64,000 nucleotides of DNA from Pseudomonas sp. CC6-YY-74 (GTDB taxonomy: Bacteria; Pseudomonadota; Gammaproteobacteria; Pseudomonadales; Pseudomonadaceae). The DNA is taken from contig NZ_CP019947.1 of the NCBI RefSeq assembly GCF_002025205.1, positions 4,006,001 to 4,070,000 of the forward strand, in the 5' to 3' direction. Of the stretch, positions 17,515-25,942 are shown piece after piece. The notes below the pieces were generated by a model. The model was not told where the DNA came from and did no database searches. It saw only the letters and a program-made list of their open reading frames with translations. How positions within the stretch are numbered: position 1 is the stretch's first letter; every line of letters starts with the position of its first letter. The position numbers were made by a program, and so were the translations under genes.

Positions 17515-17594
17515 AGGAACCTCCACCTTTAAAAATAATTGAAAAGGTAGTTCAGATGACTCGGTTGTCAGCTATTCGGTTCCATAACCAGTGG

Positions 17595-18380
17595 CTATAT
17601 GCCATATCGCTGAAGCAGACCATCGCTCAACCACTGGCGCAGCCAGGTGGCGGCCTGCAGCGGCGCGTTGTCGCCAAGCTCGCTCAACTGCGCGCAGAGT
17701 TCGGCAAAACTCCAGCCGGCCACGGCCATACCGTGCAAGGCCGCGGCTTCGCCGGGCTCCAGGCTGCGATACTGGCTGATCAAACCCTGCCGCCAGATCA
17801 GGCAGACCTGTGGTTGCTCCAGCCGCGTGCTGCCAGGAAACGCCGTGCCATCCTTGAGTGCGCGCCAGACCGCAACGCTGTTATAGCGACAGCTTTGCCA
17901 CTGCACGCTGGGCAGCAGACGCACCTGCAAGGTCGGCCAGTCCGCGGCCGGCAGGCTGGCCATCTGCTGCAAACTCAAGGGCTCGCCCGCAGGCGTATCG
18001 AAGGCCAGGCTGAACGCCCACTCCAGCCGCGCCAGCTCGCTGAGCGGCGCGCTCTGTTCGGCCATCAGATAGCCCTCGATAAAACTCGCGAGGCGCGCTC
18101 CCAGCCAGCGCAAACTGAAGTGCTGCGAAGGATGAGCCTCGATATAGGCGCCAGCCAGCGCGTCGAACGCCTCATCGCCCAGCCAGCCATGTACGGCGTG
18201 GTAATCACCGCGCAAGGCTTCCAGCAGGCGCGCGCGGTAGGCGTTGTGGTAAATCGCCAGGCCGTCTTCGGCGCTCAGCGCTGGGCTACCCAGCAGGCTG
18301 GCACGCAATGCCGGATTGGCCGTCGTATCCTGGCCAAGCAAGTAGGCCTCGAGTTCGCGCTGCCAGTCGTTCAGTTGCAT
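17595..18380 (-). CDS. bufC: BufC-like DUF2063 protein (bufferin maturation partner)
   Basis: 261 residues with the DUF2063 N-terminal signature: WQRELEAYLLGQ at the start, then LSAEDGLAIYHNAYRARLLEALRGDY, and GWLGDEAFDALAGAYIEAHPSQHFSLRWLG. Such proteins partner DUF692 (MNIO) enzymes in making post-translationally modified metal-binding peptides. The start overlaps the stop of the DUF692 gene by ten bases. It is the last gene of the cluster, and the fourth gene (DoxX-type) found in many such clusters is absent. Family assignment is firm; biochemical role inferred from bufferin work. Confidence 0.85.
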   Translation of the reverse strand: MQLNDWQRELEAYLLGQDTTANPALRASLLGSPALSAEDGLAIYHNAYRARLLEALRGDYHAVHGWLGDEAFDALAGAYIEAHPSQHFSLRWLGARLASFIEGYLMAEQSAPLSELARLEWAFSLAFDTPAGEPLSLQQMASLPAADWPTLQVRLLPSVQWQSCRYNSVAVWRALKDGTAFPGSTRLEQPQVCLIWRQGLISQYRSLEPGEAAALHGMAVAGWSFAELCAQLSELGDNAPLQAATWLRQWLSDGLLQRYGI

Positions 18381-19216
18381 AACCGCTCCGCACGCAAGGC
18401 TTCGGCACCGAAGGTGCGGGCTTGGTCCAATTCATCGAGCAGTTCTGACAGCGGCGGGTAGTGGTCGTCACGCTCCAGCAGGGTGGCAACCGGGCCGAGG
18501 TGACGCAGGGTGCGCTGGTACAACTGCCAGACCGGATCGCTGACCGGCTGATCATGGGTGTCGATCAGGTAGCTGCCGCAATCGCTGTGCCCGGCCAAGT
18601 GCAGTTGGCGGATACGCTGCTTGGGCAGGCCGCTGATGAAGTCCCAGGGCTCAAAACCATGGTTGCGCGCGCTGACATAGACGTTGTTGACGTCGAGCAG
18701 CAGCTCGCAGCCGCTGAGCTCGCTGAGCGCGGCGAGAAACTGCCATTCGGTGAACTGATCGTCGGCGCTGCGCAGGTAACTGGAGACGTTTTCCAGCACC
18801 AGCGGCCGCTCGAGCACGTCCTGCACCTGGCGCACCCGCGCGGCGACGTGCTGCAGGCTCTCCTCGGTATAGGGCAGCGGCAACAGGTCGTGCAACTGGT
18901 GGGCGTTGCCGCGGCTCCAGCACAGGTGATCGGAGATCCATTTAGGTTGCACCCGCTGCGCCAGGTGTTTGAGACGGCGCAGGTAGTCAGGATCCAGCTC
19001 ATGCGGGCCGCCAATCGACAGCGACACACCATGCATCACCAGCGGGTAGTGTTCACCGATGGCGTCCAGGTAATAGAGCGGTTTACCGCCCTCGACCAGG
19101 TAGTTTTCCGAGAGGATCTCGAACCAGTCGACGTTCGGTCGCTGCTCGAGAATCGCTTGGTAATAGGGGGTACGCAGACCCAGGCCATAGCCCAGGCTGG
19201 ATGATTCGACGGACAT
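18371..19216 (-). CDS. bufB: BufB-like MNIO (DUF692) multinuclear iron oxidative enzyme
   Basis: 281 residues of the TIM-barrel DUF692 family, now known as multinuclear non-heme iron oxidases that modify cysteines in peptide precursors. Visible conserved metal-site blocks are YLVEGGKPLYYLD, VMHGVSLSIGG, WISDHLCW, LVLENVSSYLR, LLLDVNNVYVSARNHG and QLHLAGHSD, which carry the expected His, Glu and Asp ligands. A GGAG ribosome-binding site precedes the ATG. It is flanked by its likely substrate (a six-Cys peptide) upstream and a BufC-like partner downstream. Confidence 0.9.
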   Translation of the reverse strand: MSVESSSLGYGLGLRTPYYQAILEQRPNVDWFEILSENYLVEGGKPLYYLDAIGEHYPLVMHGVSLSIGGPHELDPDYLRRLKHLAQRVQPKWISDHLCWSRGNAHQLHDLLPLPYTEESLQHVAARVRQVQDVLERPLVLENVSSYLRSADDQFTEWQFLAALSELSGCELLLDVNNVYVSARNHGFEPWDFISGLPKQRIRQLHLAGHSDCGSYLIDTHDQPVSDPVWQLYQRTLRHLGPVATLLERDDHYPPLSELLDELDQARTFGAEALRAERLCN

Positions 19217-19277
19217 GCCAGGCTCCTTGAATATCCGCAGGACCGGAGTGGCCGGAGTACGGCCACTCCGCGTGCCG

Positions 19278-19532
19278 TCACTCGCCGACAGAACCCTTGG
19301 CGTTGTTGCACTCGGCCAGGGTCATGCTCTTGAAGCCCTGGCCCTTGCAGGCACCCTGGCCTTTGCAAGCGTTGTTGGCGGTCTTGCAGTCGTTCTGGCC
19401 CTTGCAGCCGTTGACGCCGTAACAGTTAACTGCGGCTTCTTCAGCCACGACGACGGTACTGGTCAGGCCGGCGAACAGAGTCGCGGCAGCAAATGCCAGG
19501 GCAGCGCCGGTAGCCATAGTCTTGGTAGTCAT
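19278..19532 (-). CDS. bufA: Bufferin-type precursor peptide (BufA2-like, six Cys)
   Basis: An 84-residue protein with a cleavable signal peptide (MTTKTMATGAALAFAAATLFAG...), followed by a short cysteine- and lysine-rich core: NCYG, GCKGQNDC, ACKGQGACKGQG, AEC. The six cysteines and CKGQG repeats fit the periplasmic bufferin-type metallophores that are converted by DUF692 enzymes and bind copper. A GAGGA ribosome-binding site lies upstream. It begins a three-gene operon with bufB and bufC, 216 bp downstream of dmpI. The BufA1/BufA2 subtype is a tentative call. Confidence 0.8.
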   Translation of the reverse strand: MTTKTMATGAALAFAAATLFAGLTSTVVVAEEAAVNCYGVNGCKGQNDCKTANNACKGQGACKGQGFKSMTLAECNNAKGSVGE

Positions 19533-19748
19533 GGGGTAATCCTCAAATTATTAGAGAGTGCCGGTCGCCGCAAGGTTTTGCACGCCGGTACTCAACTAGA
19601 GCGAGGACAAGTACTGGCGTTACAGAGCACGCCGAAGTTTTTTTGCCGATTGGCATTTCGACGGCAACCGCACGGCAACCCAGCATCCGGAATTAGCGCA
19701 GGATTGTCCGCCCGTGACGTCGGTCTGCGCCGCAGGCGTCACCGGCGG

Positions 19749-19940
19749 CTAGCGCCTGACCTTGCTCGCAGGTTCGCCGCCGATGCCAAAGTGGTTTTTC
19801 GGCATTTCGGTGATGATCACCCGTACCCGTTCGATCGGGGCGTCCAGCGAGCGTGACATGGCCTCGCTGACTTCGCGGATCAGGGTTTCCTTCTGCTCGT
19901 CGCTGCGACCTTCGAGGATGTACAACTGGGCGATGGGCAT
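19749..19940 (-). CDS. dmpI: 4-Oxalocrotonate tautomerase
   Basis: A 63-residue enzyme converting 2-hydroxymuconate to 2-oxo-3-hexenedioate in the oxalocrotonate branch of meta-cleavage. The start is placed at the second Met (19940), because the mature enzyme needs Pro as its first residue (MPIAQLYI). The following EGRSDEQKETLIREVSEAM and the Arg-rich VIITEMPKNHFGIGG end are typical. It is the last gene of the dmp operon. Confidence 0.93.
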   Translation of the reverse strand: MPIAQLYILEGRSDEQKETLIREVSEAMSRSLDAPIERVRVIITEMPKNHFGIGGEPASKVRR

Positions 19941-19994
19941 GGCCTCGTCCTCCAAAAATAGGGGCGGCCGACCATGCAGGCCGGCCGCGGGGTT

Positions 19995-20789
19995 TCAGAT
20001 AAAGCGCGCGGACACCGAGCCGAGGCCCTGGTAACGCACGGTGATGTTGTCGCCCGGCGCCACCGGCACCGCCGCGGTGATGCCGCCGGTCATGATAAAG
20101 GTGCCAGCAGGGATGTGTTCGCCGCGCTCGGCCAGCAGGTTGGCCAGCATCGCCACGCTGGACAGCGGATGGCCGAGCACCGCCGCGCCAGCGCCGAGCT
20201 CCACCACTTCGCCATTCTTCTCCATGACCACGCCAAGGGTGCGCAGGTCGACTTCCTCCAGGCTGGCCATACGCCCGCCGGTGATGAAGCGGGTCGAGGA
20301 GGCGTTGTCGGCAACCACGCTGATCAGGTCGAACTTGAAGTTCTCATAGCGCGAGTCGATCACCTCGACGGTCGGGATCACGTAATCGATCGCCGCAATC
20401 ACGTCGCCGAGATGGCAACCCGGGCCACGCAGTGGCGCCTTAGTCACCACCGATATTTCCGCCTCGATCTTCGGGTGGATCAGCTTGGAACAATCCACCA
20501 CGCCGCCGTCCGGCACGCTGAAGTAGTCGGCGAGGAAGCCGTAGATCGGCGTTTCCACGCCCATCTGCGCCATCTTCGCCCAGGAGGTCAGGCCCATCTT
20601 CAGACCGACGATCTTGTTACCGCGGGCCTCCTTGCGCCGACGGATTTCCCACTGCACGTCGTAAGCGTCGGCAAAGGTCATCTCGGGGAAGTCGTTGGTC
20701 ACCTTGCCGATGTCGTGGACATTCAGCTCGGCGTTTTCGATGTGCTCGGCCAGGGCCAGCACCTGTTCGCGGGTCAGGGTACGGTTCAT
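19995..20789 (-). CDS. dmpH: 4-Oxalocrotonate (2-oxo-3-hexenedioate) decarboxylase
   Basis: 264 residues. It decarboxylates 2-oxo-3-hexenedioate to 2-hydroxypenta-2,4-dienoate. It belongs to the same fold as the hydratase DmpE encoded further upstream, with which it forms a complex in known systems (shared EIRRRKEARGNKIVGLKMG and HPLSSVAMLANLL-type blocks). The ATG overlaps the stop of dmpG by four bases (ATGA). Confidence 0.94.
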   Translation of the reverse strand: MNRTLTREQVLALAEHIENAELNVHDIGKVTNDFPEMTFADAYDVQWEIRRRKEARGNKIVGLKMGLTSWAKMAQMGVETPIYGFLADYFSVPDGGVVDCSKLIHPKIEAEISVVTKAPLRGPGCHLGDVIAAIDYVIPTVEVIDSRYENFKFDLISVVADNASSTRFITGGRMASLEEVDLRTLGVVMEKNGEVVELGAGAAVLGHPLSSVAMLANLLAERGEHIPAGTFIMTGGITAAVPVAPGDNITVRYQGLGSVSARFI

Positions 20790-21826
20790 GCGCTCACCTT
20801 CTGCTGCTGACGGGCCCTAGCCATGTCCAGGGCCAGGTCTTCGATCATGTCTTCCTGGCCGCCGACGGTGCCGCGCCGACCCAGTTCGACCAGGATGTCG
20901 CGGGCCGACACGCCGTATTTCTTCTCGGCGCGCTGGGCGAACAGCAGGAACGAGCTGTACACCCCGGCATAGCCCAGGGTCAGGGCGTCGCGGTCGACGC
21001 GGATCGGCTGATCCATCATTGGCACCACCAGGTCCTCGGCGACGTCCATGATCCGGTACAGGTCGATGCCGGTTTCCACGCCCATGCGTTTGCACACCGC
21101 GACGAACACCTCCAGCGGCGTGTTGCCGGCACCGGCGCCGAGGCCGGCAACCGATCCGTCGATGCGCACGGCACCGGCCTCGATCGCGGCCAGCGAGTTG
21201 GCGATGGCCATGCCCATGTTGTGGTGGCCGTGGAACCCGACCTCGGTGGCCGGGTTAAGCTCGGCGCGCAGCAGGCCGATTTTCTCGCTGACTTCATCGG
21301 GCAGCATGTAGCCGGCCGAGTCGGTGCAGTAGATGCAGTTGGCGCCGTAGCTTTCCATCAGCCGCGCCTGCTCCAGCACTTTCTCGGCGCTGATCATGTG
21401 CGCCATCATCAGGAAGCCGACGGTGTCGACGCCCAGTTTGCGCGCCATGCCGATGTGCTGCTCGGAGACATCGGCCTCGGTGCAGTGGGTGGCCACGCGG
21501 ATGGTCGAGACGCCGCAGTCCAGCGCCATCTTCAGGTGGTCGACGGTGCCGATGCCGGGCAGCAACAGGGCGGAAACCTTGGCCTGCTTTAGCTGCGGGA
21601 TGACCGCGCGCAGGTACTCCTCGTCGCTGTGGGCCGGGAAGCCGTAGTTGATCGAACGACCGCCGAGGCCGTCGCCGTGGGTGATCTCGATCATCGGCAT
21701 ACCGGCTTGATCGAGGCCGGTGGCGACCGCGACCATCTGTTCCAGGCTGATCTGGTGGCGCTTGGCGTGCATGCCGTCGCGCAGGCTCATATCGTGCAGG
21801 ATGACGCTCTTGCCTTGCAGATTCAT
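20786..21826 (-). CDS. dmpG: 4-Hydroxy-2-oxovalerate aldolase
   Basis: 346 residues from the ATG at 21826. The open frame extends far upstream, but only as an overlap with dmpF. It cleaves 4-hydroxy-2-oxovalerate to pyruvate and acetaldehyde. The HMG-lyase-like TIM barrel is recognised by LHDMSLRDGMHAKRH (metal and base residues), EITHGDGLGGRSINYG, CTDSAGYMLP and GFHGHHNMGMAIANS. It works as a channelling complex with DmpF, encoded immediately upstream. A start at 20 kb-scale distance (22681) is rejected because those residues are antithetical to any domain. Confidence 0.95.
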   Translation of the reverse strand: MNLQGKSVILHDMSLRDGMHAKRHQISLEQMVAVATGLDQAGMPMIEITHGDGLGGRSINYGFPAHSDEEYLRAVIPQLKQAKVSALLLPGIGTVDHLKMALDCGVSTIRVATHCTEADVSEQHIGMARKLGVDTVGFLMMAHMISAEKVLEQARLMESYGANCIYCTDSAGYMLPDEVSEKIGLLRAELNPATEVGFHGHHNMGMAIANSLAAIEAGAVRIDGSVAGLGAGAGNTPLEVFVAVCKRMGVETGIDLYRIMDVAEDLVVPMMDQPIRVDRDALTLGYAGVYSSFLLFAQRAEKKYGVSARDILVELGRRGTVGGQEDMIEDLALDMARARQQQKVSA

Positions 21827-21837
21827 GGTGCTACTCC

Positions 21838-22761
21838 TCAGGCCAGCGCAATATCGCGACGCGGCAGTTGAATGGTGCCGGCGGCGATTTCCTCGGCGAA
21901 CATCTCGCCGGTGCGCAGCGCGGCCGCGGTCATGATGTCGAGGTTGCCGGCGTACTTGGGCAGGTAGTCGCCGAGGCCTTCGACCTCCATGAAGATCGAC
22001 ACGCGGTTGCCGTCGAATACCGGGCCGTTTTTCAGGCGGTAGCCGGGCACGTATTTCTGCACCTCGGCGATCATCGCGTGGACCGATGCAGTGATTGCGT
22101 CCTGGTCCGGCTCGCCCTCGGTCAGGCAGTGGATGGTGTCGCGCATCATCAGCGGTGGCTCGGCCGGGTTGATGACGATGATCGCCTTGCCTTCCTTGGC
22201 GCCGCCGACCTGCTCGATGGCGCCAGCGGTGGTGCGGGTGAACTCGTCGATGTTCTTGCGCGTGCCCGGGCCGACCGAGCGCGAGGAGACGGTGGCGATG
22301 ATCTCGGCGTAGGCCACCGGTTGCACACGGGATACTGCAGCGACCATGGGAATGGTCGCCTGACCGCCGCAGGTGACCATGTTGACGTTCATTTCCAGCC
22401 GGCCGACGTGCTGCTTGAGGTTGACCGGAGGCACGCAGTAGGGGCCGATGGCCGCCGGGGTCAGGTCGACCATCAGCACGCCCAGCGCATTCAGCTTGCG
22501 GCTGTTCTCGGCATGCACATAGGCCGAGGTGGCGTCGAAGGCGATGCGAATGTCGTCGTCCAGTACGTGTGGCAACAGGCCGTCGACGCCTTCGGATGTG
22601 GTCTTCATGCCGAATTCGCGGGCGCGCTTGAGGCCGTCGGAGTTGGGGTCGATGCCGACCATCCACACCGGCTCGATCCACTCGGAGCGCAGCATCTTCA
22701 TCACCAGATCGGTACCGATATTGCCGGGGCCGATAATGGCCGCCTTGAGTTTCTTGCTCAT
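21838..22761 (-). CDS. dmpF: Acetaldehyde dehydrogenase (CoA-acylating)
   Basis: 307 residues from MSKKLKAAIIGPGNIGTDL at 22761; a 26-codon in-frame extension upstream lies in the spacer. It converts acetaldehyde, channelled from DmpG, to acetyl-CoA with NAD+. The Rossmann GPGNIG is at the N-terminus, the catalytic Cys is in MVTCGGQATIPM, and NPAEPPLMMRDTIHCL follows. It lies 11 bp before dmpG in the operon. Confidence 0.95.
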   Translation of the reverse strand: MSKKLKAAIIGPGNIGTDLVMKMLRSEWIEPVWMVGIDPNSDGLKRAREFGMKTTSEGVDGLLPHVLDDDIRIAFDATSAYVHAENSRKLNALGVLMVDLTPAAIGPYCVPPVNLKQHVGRLEMNVNMVTCGGQATIPMVAAVSRVQPVAYAEIIATVSSRSVGPGTRKNIDEFTRTTAGAIEQVGGAKEGKAIIVINPAEPPLMMRDTIHCLTEGEPDQDAITASVHAMIAEVQKYVPGYRLKNGPVFDGNRVSIFMEVEGLGDYLPKYAGNLDIMTAAALRTGEMFAEEIAAGTIQLPRRDIALA

Positions 22762-22780
22762 CAGATAGTCCTCTGTTCGA

Positions 22781-23566
22781 TCAGGTGAAGCGCACGGAGG
22801 CGCTGCCGATGCCGCCGATCTCGACGCGCATGAAATCACCGGCCTTGACCGGTTCCAGGGGCACCAGCGAGCCGGAGAGAATCACTTCGCCCGCCTTCAG
22901 CGGAATGCCGAAACGGCCCAAGGTGTTGGCCAGCCAGGCCACGCAGTTGACCGGCGAACCCAGCGCCGCGGCGCCAGCGCCGGTGCTGAGCAACTGACCG
23001 TTCTTCTCCACCAGCATGCCGCAGGTGACCAGGTCGACCTGACGTGGCGACACCGCCGTATCACCGAGCACGAACAGGCCGCAGGAGGCGTTGTCCGCCA
23101 CGGTGTCCTCGATCTTGATTTTCCAGTCGCGGATGCGCGAGTCGACGATCTCGAAGCAGGGCATCACGCATTCGGTGGCGGCCAGCACGTCGGCGTTGGT
23201 CACGCCGGGGCCGATCAGGTCCTTCTTGAGGATGAAGGCGATCTCGCCCTCGGCCTTGGGCTGCATCAGCCGCTGGCTGATCGGCACGGCTTCGCCGCTG
23301 TTGAACACCATGGCGTCGGTCAGGTAACCGAAGTCCGGCTGATACACGCCCAGCATGTTCTGCACCGCCTTGCTGGTGACGCCGATCTTCTTACCGATGA
23401 TCTTCTCGCCGGCGGCCAGCCGGCGTTCGAGCATGCGCAGGGAGATGTGGTAGGCGTCGTCGATGTTGATGGCAAAACCGCGCTCGGTCAGAGGCGCGAT
23501 CGCCTCACGGTTGAGCATCGCCTGGTACAGCTCGTCGCCGAGCTCGTTGATCAATATCTGGTCCAT
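22781..23566 (-). CDS. dmpE: 2-Hydroxypenta-2,4-dienoate (2-oxopent-4-enoate) hydratase
   Basis: 261 residues from MDQILINELG at 23566. The open frame is longer, but its N-terminal 80 codons are antisense-like and overlap dmpD. It adds water to the dienol to give 4-hydroxy-2-oxovalerate. Conserved blocks are KIIGKKIGVTSKAVQNMLGV, KAEGEIAFILKKDL, CFEIVDSRI and the end GEVILSGSLVPLEPVKAGDF. It is paralogous to DmpH. Confidence 0.94.
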   Translation of the reverse strand: MDQILINELGDELYQAMLNREAIAPLTERGFAINIDDAYHISLRMLERRLAAGEKIIGKKIGVTSKAVQNMLGVYQPDFGYLTDAMVFNSGEAVPISQRLMQPKAEGEIAFILKKDLIGPGVTNADVLAATECVMPCFEIVDSRIRDWKIKIEDTVADNASCGLFVLGDTAVSPRQVDLVTCGMLVEKNGQLLSTGAGAAALGSPVNCVAWLANTLGRFGIPLKAGEVILSGSLVPLEPVKAGDFMRVEIGGIGSASVRFT

Positions 23567-23577
23567 GCTTGTCTCTC

Positions 23578-24435
23578 TCAGGAAAGGGGGGCGGCCTCGC
23601 CGAGGAAATCCTCGACCAGACGGGCGAAACGGCCGGCGTGTTCGATCTGGGTCCAGTGACCGCAGTGGCCGTAGATGTGCAATTGGGCGTTGGGGATCCA
23701 GTGGGCCAGGGTCAGCGAGGTCTCCAGCGGGATGATTTGGTCTTCGCGGCCATGCACCACCAGGGTCTGGTGGGGTAGCGCGCGGATCGCCCGCTCGTCG
23801 CTGCACATCGCCTCGATCCAGCGCTGGCGCGGGGCCGGGAACATGTCGGCGAAGGACTCCTGGAAGCCCGGACGGATGCTGGCCTGGTAACGCAGCTCGG
23901 CCAGTTCGTCGTTGACCAGGCCGCGGTCGAAGGCGAAGAAGTCGAGCAGCGCACGCATGTTGGCCAGCGATGGCGTGTAGCCCCAGGCCGCGTTCAGGCC
24001 CGGGGTCAGCTCGAAGGGCACGCCGACGCTGCCCATCAGCACCAACCGGCGCACCCGCTCGGGATGCCGCACGGCAAGGGCCAGGGCGATGGCGCCACCG
24101 AAGGAGTTGCCGACCAGATCGGCCTGGGCGATGCCCAGGGCATCCAGCACGCCGAGGGCATGCAGCACCCAGGTGTCGAGGTTGTAGTGAGCATCGGCCG
24201 GGCGCTCGCTGTAACCGAAGCCAAGCATGTCCGGGGCGATCACCCGGTGGTTCTTGGCCAGCTCCGGCATGACCAGGCGCCAGTTGGCCCAGGCAGTGAC
24301 GCCGGGACCGGAGCCGTGGATCAGTAGTAGCGGAAAGCCGCTGCCCTGCTCCAAAAGGTTGGTGCGCCAGCCGGCGGCGAGGATCTCGCGGCCCAACTCG
24401 GGGCTATCAAGCGGTGCCTTCAGGGATGCATTCAT
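23578..24435 (-). CDS. dmpD: 2-Hydroxymuconic semialdehyde hydrolase
   Basis: 285 residues of the alpha/beta-hydrolase family. It hydrolyses the ring-cleavage product to 2-hydroxypentadienoate and formate, the branch used for methylated catechols. Visible are the oxyanion-hole HGSGPGVTAWANW, the nucleophile elbow LVGNSFGGAIAL, and the acid/His region HGREDQIIPLE ... YGHCGHWTQIEH. Eleven bases separate it from dmpE. Confidence 0.94.
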   Translation of the reverse strand: MNASLKAPLDSPELGREILAAGWRTNLLEQGSGFPLLLIHGSGPGVTAWANWRLVMPELAKNHRVIAPDMLGFGYSERPADAHYNLDTWVLHALGVLDALGIAQADLVGNSFGGAIALALAVRHPERVRRLVLMGSVGVPFELTPGLNAAWGYTPSLANMRALLDFFAFDRGLVNDELAELRYQASIRPGFQESFADMFPAPRQRWIEAMCSDERAIRALPHQTLVVHGREDQIIPLETSLTLAHWIPNAQLHIYGHCGHWTQIEHAGRFARLVEDFLGEAAPLS

Positions 24436-24442
24436 GGTTACC

Positions 24443-25903
24443 TCAGAGTTTCACACAGATGTTTTTCAGTTCGGTGTAGAACTCCAGCGAGTGCACACCC
24501 CCTTCCCGGCCAATCCCGGATTGCTTGCTGCCGCCGAAGGCGGTACGCAGGTCGCGCAGGAACCAACTGTTGACCCAGACGATGCCGGCCTCGATCTGCC
24601 CGGCGACGCGGTGGGCGCGCGAGCCGTTCTCGGTCCAGATCGCCGACGCCAGGCCATAGGGCAGGCTGTTGGCCAGTTCGATGGCTTCTTCCTCGCTGTC
24701 GAACGGACGGATATGGCAGCAGGGACCGAAGATTTCCTCGGTGACCACCGCCGAATCGTCGCCCAGCCCGGTCCAAATGGTTGGCTGCACCCAGGCGCCG
24801 CCAGCCAGGTGCGCCGGCATGTCCGGCACGCCGCCGCCGGTGATCACGCTAGCGCCGTCGTCGACCGCCTGCTGGTAGTAGCTGAGGACTTTTTCGCGGT
24901 GCTTGAGGCTGACCAGCGGGCCGAAGTTGCTGCTCGCATCGTCCGGCGGGCCGATCACCAGGCTCTCGGCACCGGTCTTGAGGCGGGCGACGAATTCGTC
25001 GAAGATCGGCCGCTCGACATACACCCGCTCGGTGCCCAGGCAGACCTGGCCGCAGTTGGCGAAGGCCGAGCGCAGGGTGCCCTCGATGGCCTTGTCCATG
25101 TCGCAGTCGGCGAACACGATGCCGGCGTTCTTGCCGCCCAGCTCCAGCGACACCTGGCGCACGCCCTTGGCCGCGGCGCGCATGATCACTTCGCCCGTGC
25201 CGGTCTCGCCGGTGAAGGTGTAGGCGTCGACATCCGGGTGTTCGGTGAGGAAGGCCCCCGCCGAATCGCCGCCGAAACCGTTCACCACGTTGTACACGCC
25301 ATCCGGCACGCCGGCGGCCTGCATCACTTCACCGAGCAGGGTGGCGGTCAGCGGGGTTTCCTCAGATGGCTTGACCACCACGGTATTGCCGCAGGCCAGG
25401 GCCGGACCGACTTTCCAGGTCATCAGCAGCAGCGGCAGGTTCCACGGACTGATCACCCCGATCACCCCCTTGGGCCGACGCACCGCATAGTTGAGCGCGC
25501 CTGCACCATCCGGGGTGGCCATTTCGAAGGCTTCGTTGGCGACATTCTTCAGCAGGTCGGCGAACACCTTGAAGTTGGCCGCGCCACGCGGAATGTCGAT
25601 GTGGCTGGCCAGGGATTTTGGCTTGCCGGTGTCGAGGCATTCGGCATCGAGAAACTCGTCGAAGCGAGCAGTGATGCCATCGGCCACGCGATGCAGGATC
25701 TCCGCGCGCTCAGCCACCGTCATCTTGCCCCAGGGACCCTTGAGTGCGGCGCGGGCGGCCTTGACCGCCGCATCGACCTCGGCGCGTCCGGCCTCGTGGA
25801 CGCGGCCGATCACCTGGCCGTTGGCCGGGTTGATGTCCTCGAAGGTACGGCCGCTGGCCGAGCCGACAAAGGCACCGTTAATGAAATGCTTGATCTCTTT
25901 CAT
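24443..25903 (-). CDS. dmpC: 2-Hydroxymuconic semialdehyde dehydrogenase
   Basis: 486 residues of the NAD-dependent aldehyde dehydrogenase superfamily. It oxidises the semialdehyde to 2-hydroxymuconate at the head of the oxalocrotonate branch. Motifs include ISPWNLPLLLMTWK, FTGETGTGEVIM, the catalytic Glu in SLELGGKNAGIVF and the catalytic Cys in FANCGQVCLGTERVYV. Eight bases separate it from dmpD. Confidence 0.95.
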   Translation of the reverse strand: MKEIKHFINGAFVGSASGRTFEDINPANGQVIGRVHEAGRAEVDAAVKAARAALKGPWGKMTVAERAEILHRVADGITARFDEFLDAECLDTGKPKSLASHIDIPRGAANFKVFADLLKNVANEAFEMATPDGAGALNYAVRRPKGVIGVISPWNLPLLLMTWKVGPALACGNTVVVKPSEETPLTATLLGEVMQAAGVPDGVYNVVNGFGGDSAGAFLTEHPDVDAYTFTGETGTGEVIMRAAAKGVRQVSLELGGKNAGIVFADCDMDKAIEGTLRSAFANCGQVCLGTERVYVERPIFDEFVARLKTGAESLVIGPPDDASSNFGPLVSLKHREKVLSYYQQAVDDGASVITGGGVPDMPAHLAGGAWVQPTIWTGLGDDSAVVTEEIFGPCCHIRPFDSEEEAIELANSLPYGLASAIWTENGSRAHRVAGQIEAGIVWVNSWFLRDLRTAFGGSKQSGIGREGGVHSLEFYTELKNICVKL

Positions 25904-25942
25904 CTGCGCAATCTCTGCAATGCAATAAGTCGAGCCGGGCCT

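Noticed and set aside
20786..22681. 631-codon reading of dmpG
   Set aside because: Only the part from 21826 matches the aldolase; the rest overlaps dmpF in another frame.
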